From Flavobacterium flavigenum (GTDB lineage Bacteria; Bacteroidota; Bacteroidia; Flavobacteriales; Flavobacteriaceae): 64,000 nt of DNA. Positions 62,620-64,000 of this stretch are shown here, in pieces. Each line of letters opens with the position of its first letter. Positions within the stretch are counted from its first letter, which is position 1. The stretch lies in the NCBI RefSeq assembly GCF_027111255.2, contig NZ_CP114285.2, positions 1,426,001 to 1,490,000 on the forward strand, in the 5' to 3' direction. The position numbers and the translations under genes are program-made. The notes under the pieces were generated by a model. The model had not been told where the DNA came from and searched no databases. It worked only from the letters and a program-made list of their open reading frames with translations.

Positions 62620-64000
62620 ATGCGTCATTATTTTGTGCTCTTTATTTTCGGAATCCTTTTAGCTGCCAGTTCATGCCGGACTGATTTTGAAACTGTTGCA
62701 AGCTCCGGAGATTTAAAATTTTCAAAAGACACTGTTTATTTGGATACCGTTTTTAAAAATATCGGTTCGAGTACTTACAACCTAAAAGTTTACAACCGCG
62801 GTAAAGACGATATTAACATTCCGGTTATTCAGCTAAAAAATGGCTTAAATTCTAAATACCGAATGACCGTTGATGGGATGAACGGAAATAATGGCAAGAT
62901 TTTCAATAATGTGACGCTTTTAGCCAAAGACAGTTTGTATATTTTTATCGAAACCACAGCTGATATTACCGATGCTAATCCAGTTGATTTTTTATATACC
63001 GATGAAATTCAGTTTGACAGTGGATCTAATCTTCAAAAAGTAGCTTTGGTAACTCTAATTCAGGATGCTGTATTTTTATATCCGAAGAAAAATCCTGATG
63101 GAACCAAAGAAAAAATTGAGATTAGCGGTAAAGAAGTGGACGGATTTTATCTGGATGAAAATGACGAAACAAACGGAAATGAGTTACTTTTTACAAATGA
63201 CAAACCTTATGTAATTTATGGATACGCAGCGGTTCCTGAAAATAAAACAGTAACTTTTGAAGCCGGTGCAAGAGTACATTTTCATGATAATTCAGGACTC
63301 TATCTAAGCAATAAAGCTTCATTTCAAGTCAATGGAAATATATCTACAACTAAAAATTTAGAAAACGAAGTTATTTTTGAAGGAGATCGTTTAGAACCTG
63401 AATATTCTGATGTTCCCGGACAATGGAATTCGGTTATATTCGCTGACGGAAGTACCAATCATTCCATCAATCATTTAACTCTAAAGAATGCCAAAATTGG
63501 TCTGGATATACGAAATCAGGATGCCACCACTTTTCAGATTAAAAACACGCAGATTTACGATTGTTCCAATTACGGAATCCTGGCTCAAAATGCTAGAATC
63601 AGCGGGGAAAACATCGTTATAAATTATGCTGGTTTAGCAGCTTTATCATGCGTTTACGGAGGAGATTATAAATTTACTCACTGCACATTTAATAACACTT
63701 GGTCCGGCGGACAACAATTTGCAGTTAATTTGAGTAACAAACTTGACGGAGCAACACCGGAAACAAATCCGCTGACCCAGGCTACTTTTAATAATTGTAT
63801 TATTTATGGTTCGAATAGCAATGAATTCAATTTAGATAAAAATGTAAATACTGCTTTTGTTTATCAGCTAAATAATTGTCTGTTGAAATTCGGCAGTACA
63901 TCAAATCCGGATTATCAATTTGGCACGGATACAGCACATTATAACGCTATTATCTTAAACGAAAACCCGAAGTTTTTTAATATCAACCTGAATAAACTTA
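62620..64000 (+). CDS. Beta-helix repeat lipoprotein, 3' end outside window
   Basis: The open frame runs from ATG 62620 to the window end (460 codons seen). The lipoprotein signal is FGILLAASSCRTDFE. After an N-terminal region (about 20-200) come right-handed beta-helix-type coils (about 205 onward) such as VIYGYAAVPENKTVTFEAG, HSINHLTLKNAKIGLDI and YDCSNYGILAQNARISGEN. Similar proteins in Bacteroidota are surface beta-helix lipoproteins of unknown substrate. The C-terminus cannot be judged. Confidence 0.85.
   Translation, partial: MRHYFVLFIFGILLAASSCRTDFETVASSGDLKFSKDTVYLDTVFKNIGSSTYNLKVYNRGKDDINIPVIQLKNGLNSKYRMTVDGMNGNNGKIFNNVTLLAKDSLYIFIETTADITDANPVDFLYTDEIQFDSGSNLQKVALVTLIQDAVFLYPKKNPDGTKEKIEISGKEVDGFYLDENDETNGNELLFTNDKPYVIYGYAAVPENKTVTFEAGARVHFHDNSGLYLSNKASFQVNGNISTTKNLENEVIFEGDRLEPEYSDVPGQWNSVIFADGSTNHSINHLTLKNAKIGLDIRNQDATTFQIKNTQIYDCSNYGILAQNARISGENIVINYAGLAALSCVYGGDYKFTHCTFNNTWSGGQQFAVNLSNKLDGATPETNPLTQATFNNCIIYGSNSNEFNLDKNVNTAFVYQLNNCLLKFGSTSNPDYQFGTDTAHYNAIILNENPKFFNINLNKL

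Noticed and set aside
1..64000. CRISPR arrays, prophage, integrase or attachment sites
   Set aside because: No regularly spaced direct repeats, phage structural genes or tyrosine recombinases were seen; the only tRNA shows no adjacent integrase or repeated 3' end.

Overview
The window is a contiguous chromosomal stretch of a Bacteroidota bacterium, most likely Flavobacterium or a close relative. The evidence is the low GC content, type IX secretion (T9SS) sorting domains, a PorP/SprF-type outer-membrane protein, FecI/FecR/TonB-receptor signalling, many Bacteroidota-type promoters (-7 box TAnnTTTG), a tmRNA with tag GENNYALAA, and bacillithiol and menaquinone genes. No phage, plasmid replication module or CRISPR array was seen. 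The one intact mobile element is an IS3-family insertion sequence.

Layout. 1-4455: end of a ClpB/ClpV-like AAA+ ATPase, a small YodC-like protein, a LexA-like repressor divergent from alkB, then gene-poor DNA with remnants. 4456-11286: a giant secreted FG-GAP/HYR-like repeat protein with its PorP/SprF partner. 11362-14935: a truncated gene, two small regulators, a pectate lyase and a DUF1080 lipoprotein. 15023-22468: two two-component systems, with a small exported protein carrying three GPAYKN motifs between them. 22668-23907: two adjacent pseudogenes (a PAS kinase fragment and a DUF4833 protein). 23934-34428: an ECF sigma factor divergent from FecR, then an STN-type TonB receptor, a beta-helix lipoprotein, a T9SS protein, a lipoprotein and an S41 peptidase lipoprotein. 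34482-41140: coiled-coil ORF, tmRNA, serine hydrolase, an AlaDH/saccharopine-dehydrogenase-like enzyme, an esterase, fumC, a probable structured RNA and a small membrane protein. 41276-55906: TonB receptor, arsC-like gene, CPBP protease, menE-like gene, RsmB-like methyltransferase, kup, an Arg/Asn/Ser-rich lipoprotein, a BNR-repeat protein, a three-gene ECF sigma operon, an SRPBCC protein and a MazG-like hydrolase. 55929-57366: the IS. 57407-64000: ilvE, mnmD, tRNA-His, bshB1, isochorismate synthase plus thioesterase, and a beta-helix lipoprotein cut by the window end.

Most worth following up: (1) the sigma/FecR/STN-receptor locus that also carries its own predicted surface S41 peptidase and T9SS protein; (2) a hairpin-rich element of about 50% GC at 29401-29575 inside that locus, a candidate structured RNA or mobile RNA-like element; (3) the IS, which sits exactly in the loop of a perfect bidirectional terminator whose original sequence can be reconstructed; (4) a small secreted protein with three GPAYKN motifs between two sensor-kinase systems; (5) the recent 234-bp tandem repeats in the giant T9SS protein.

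All functional names come from reading motifs by eye; no database search was run.
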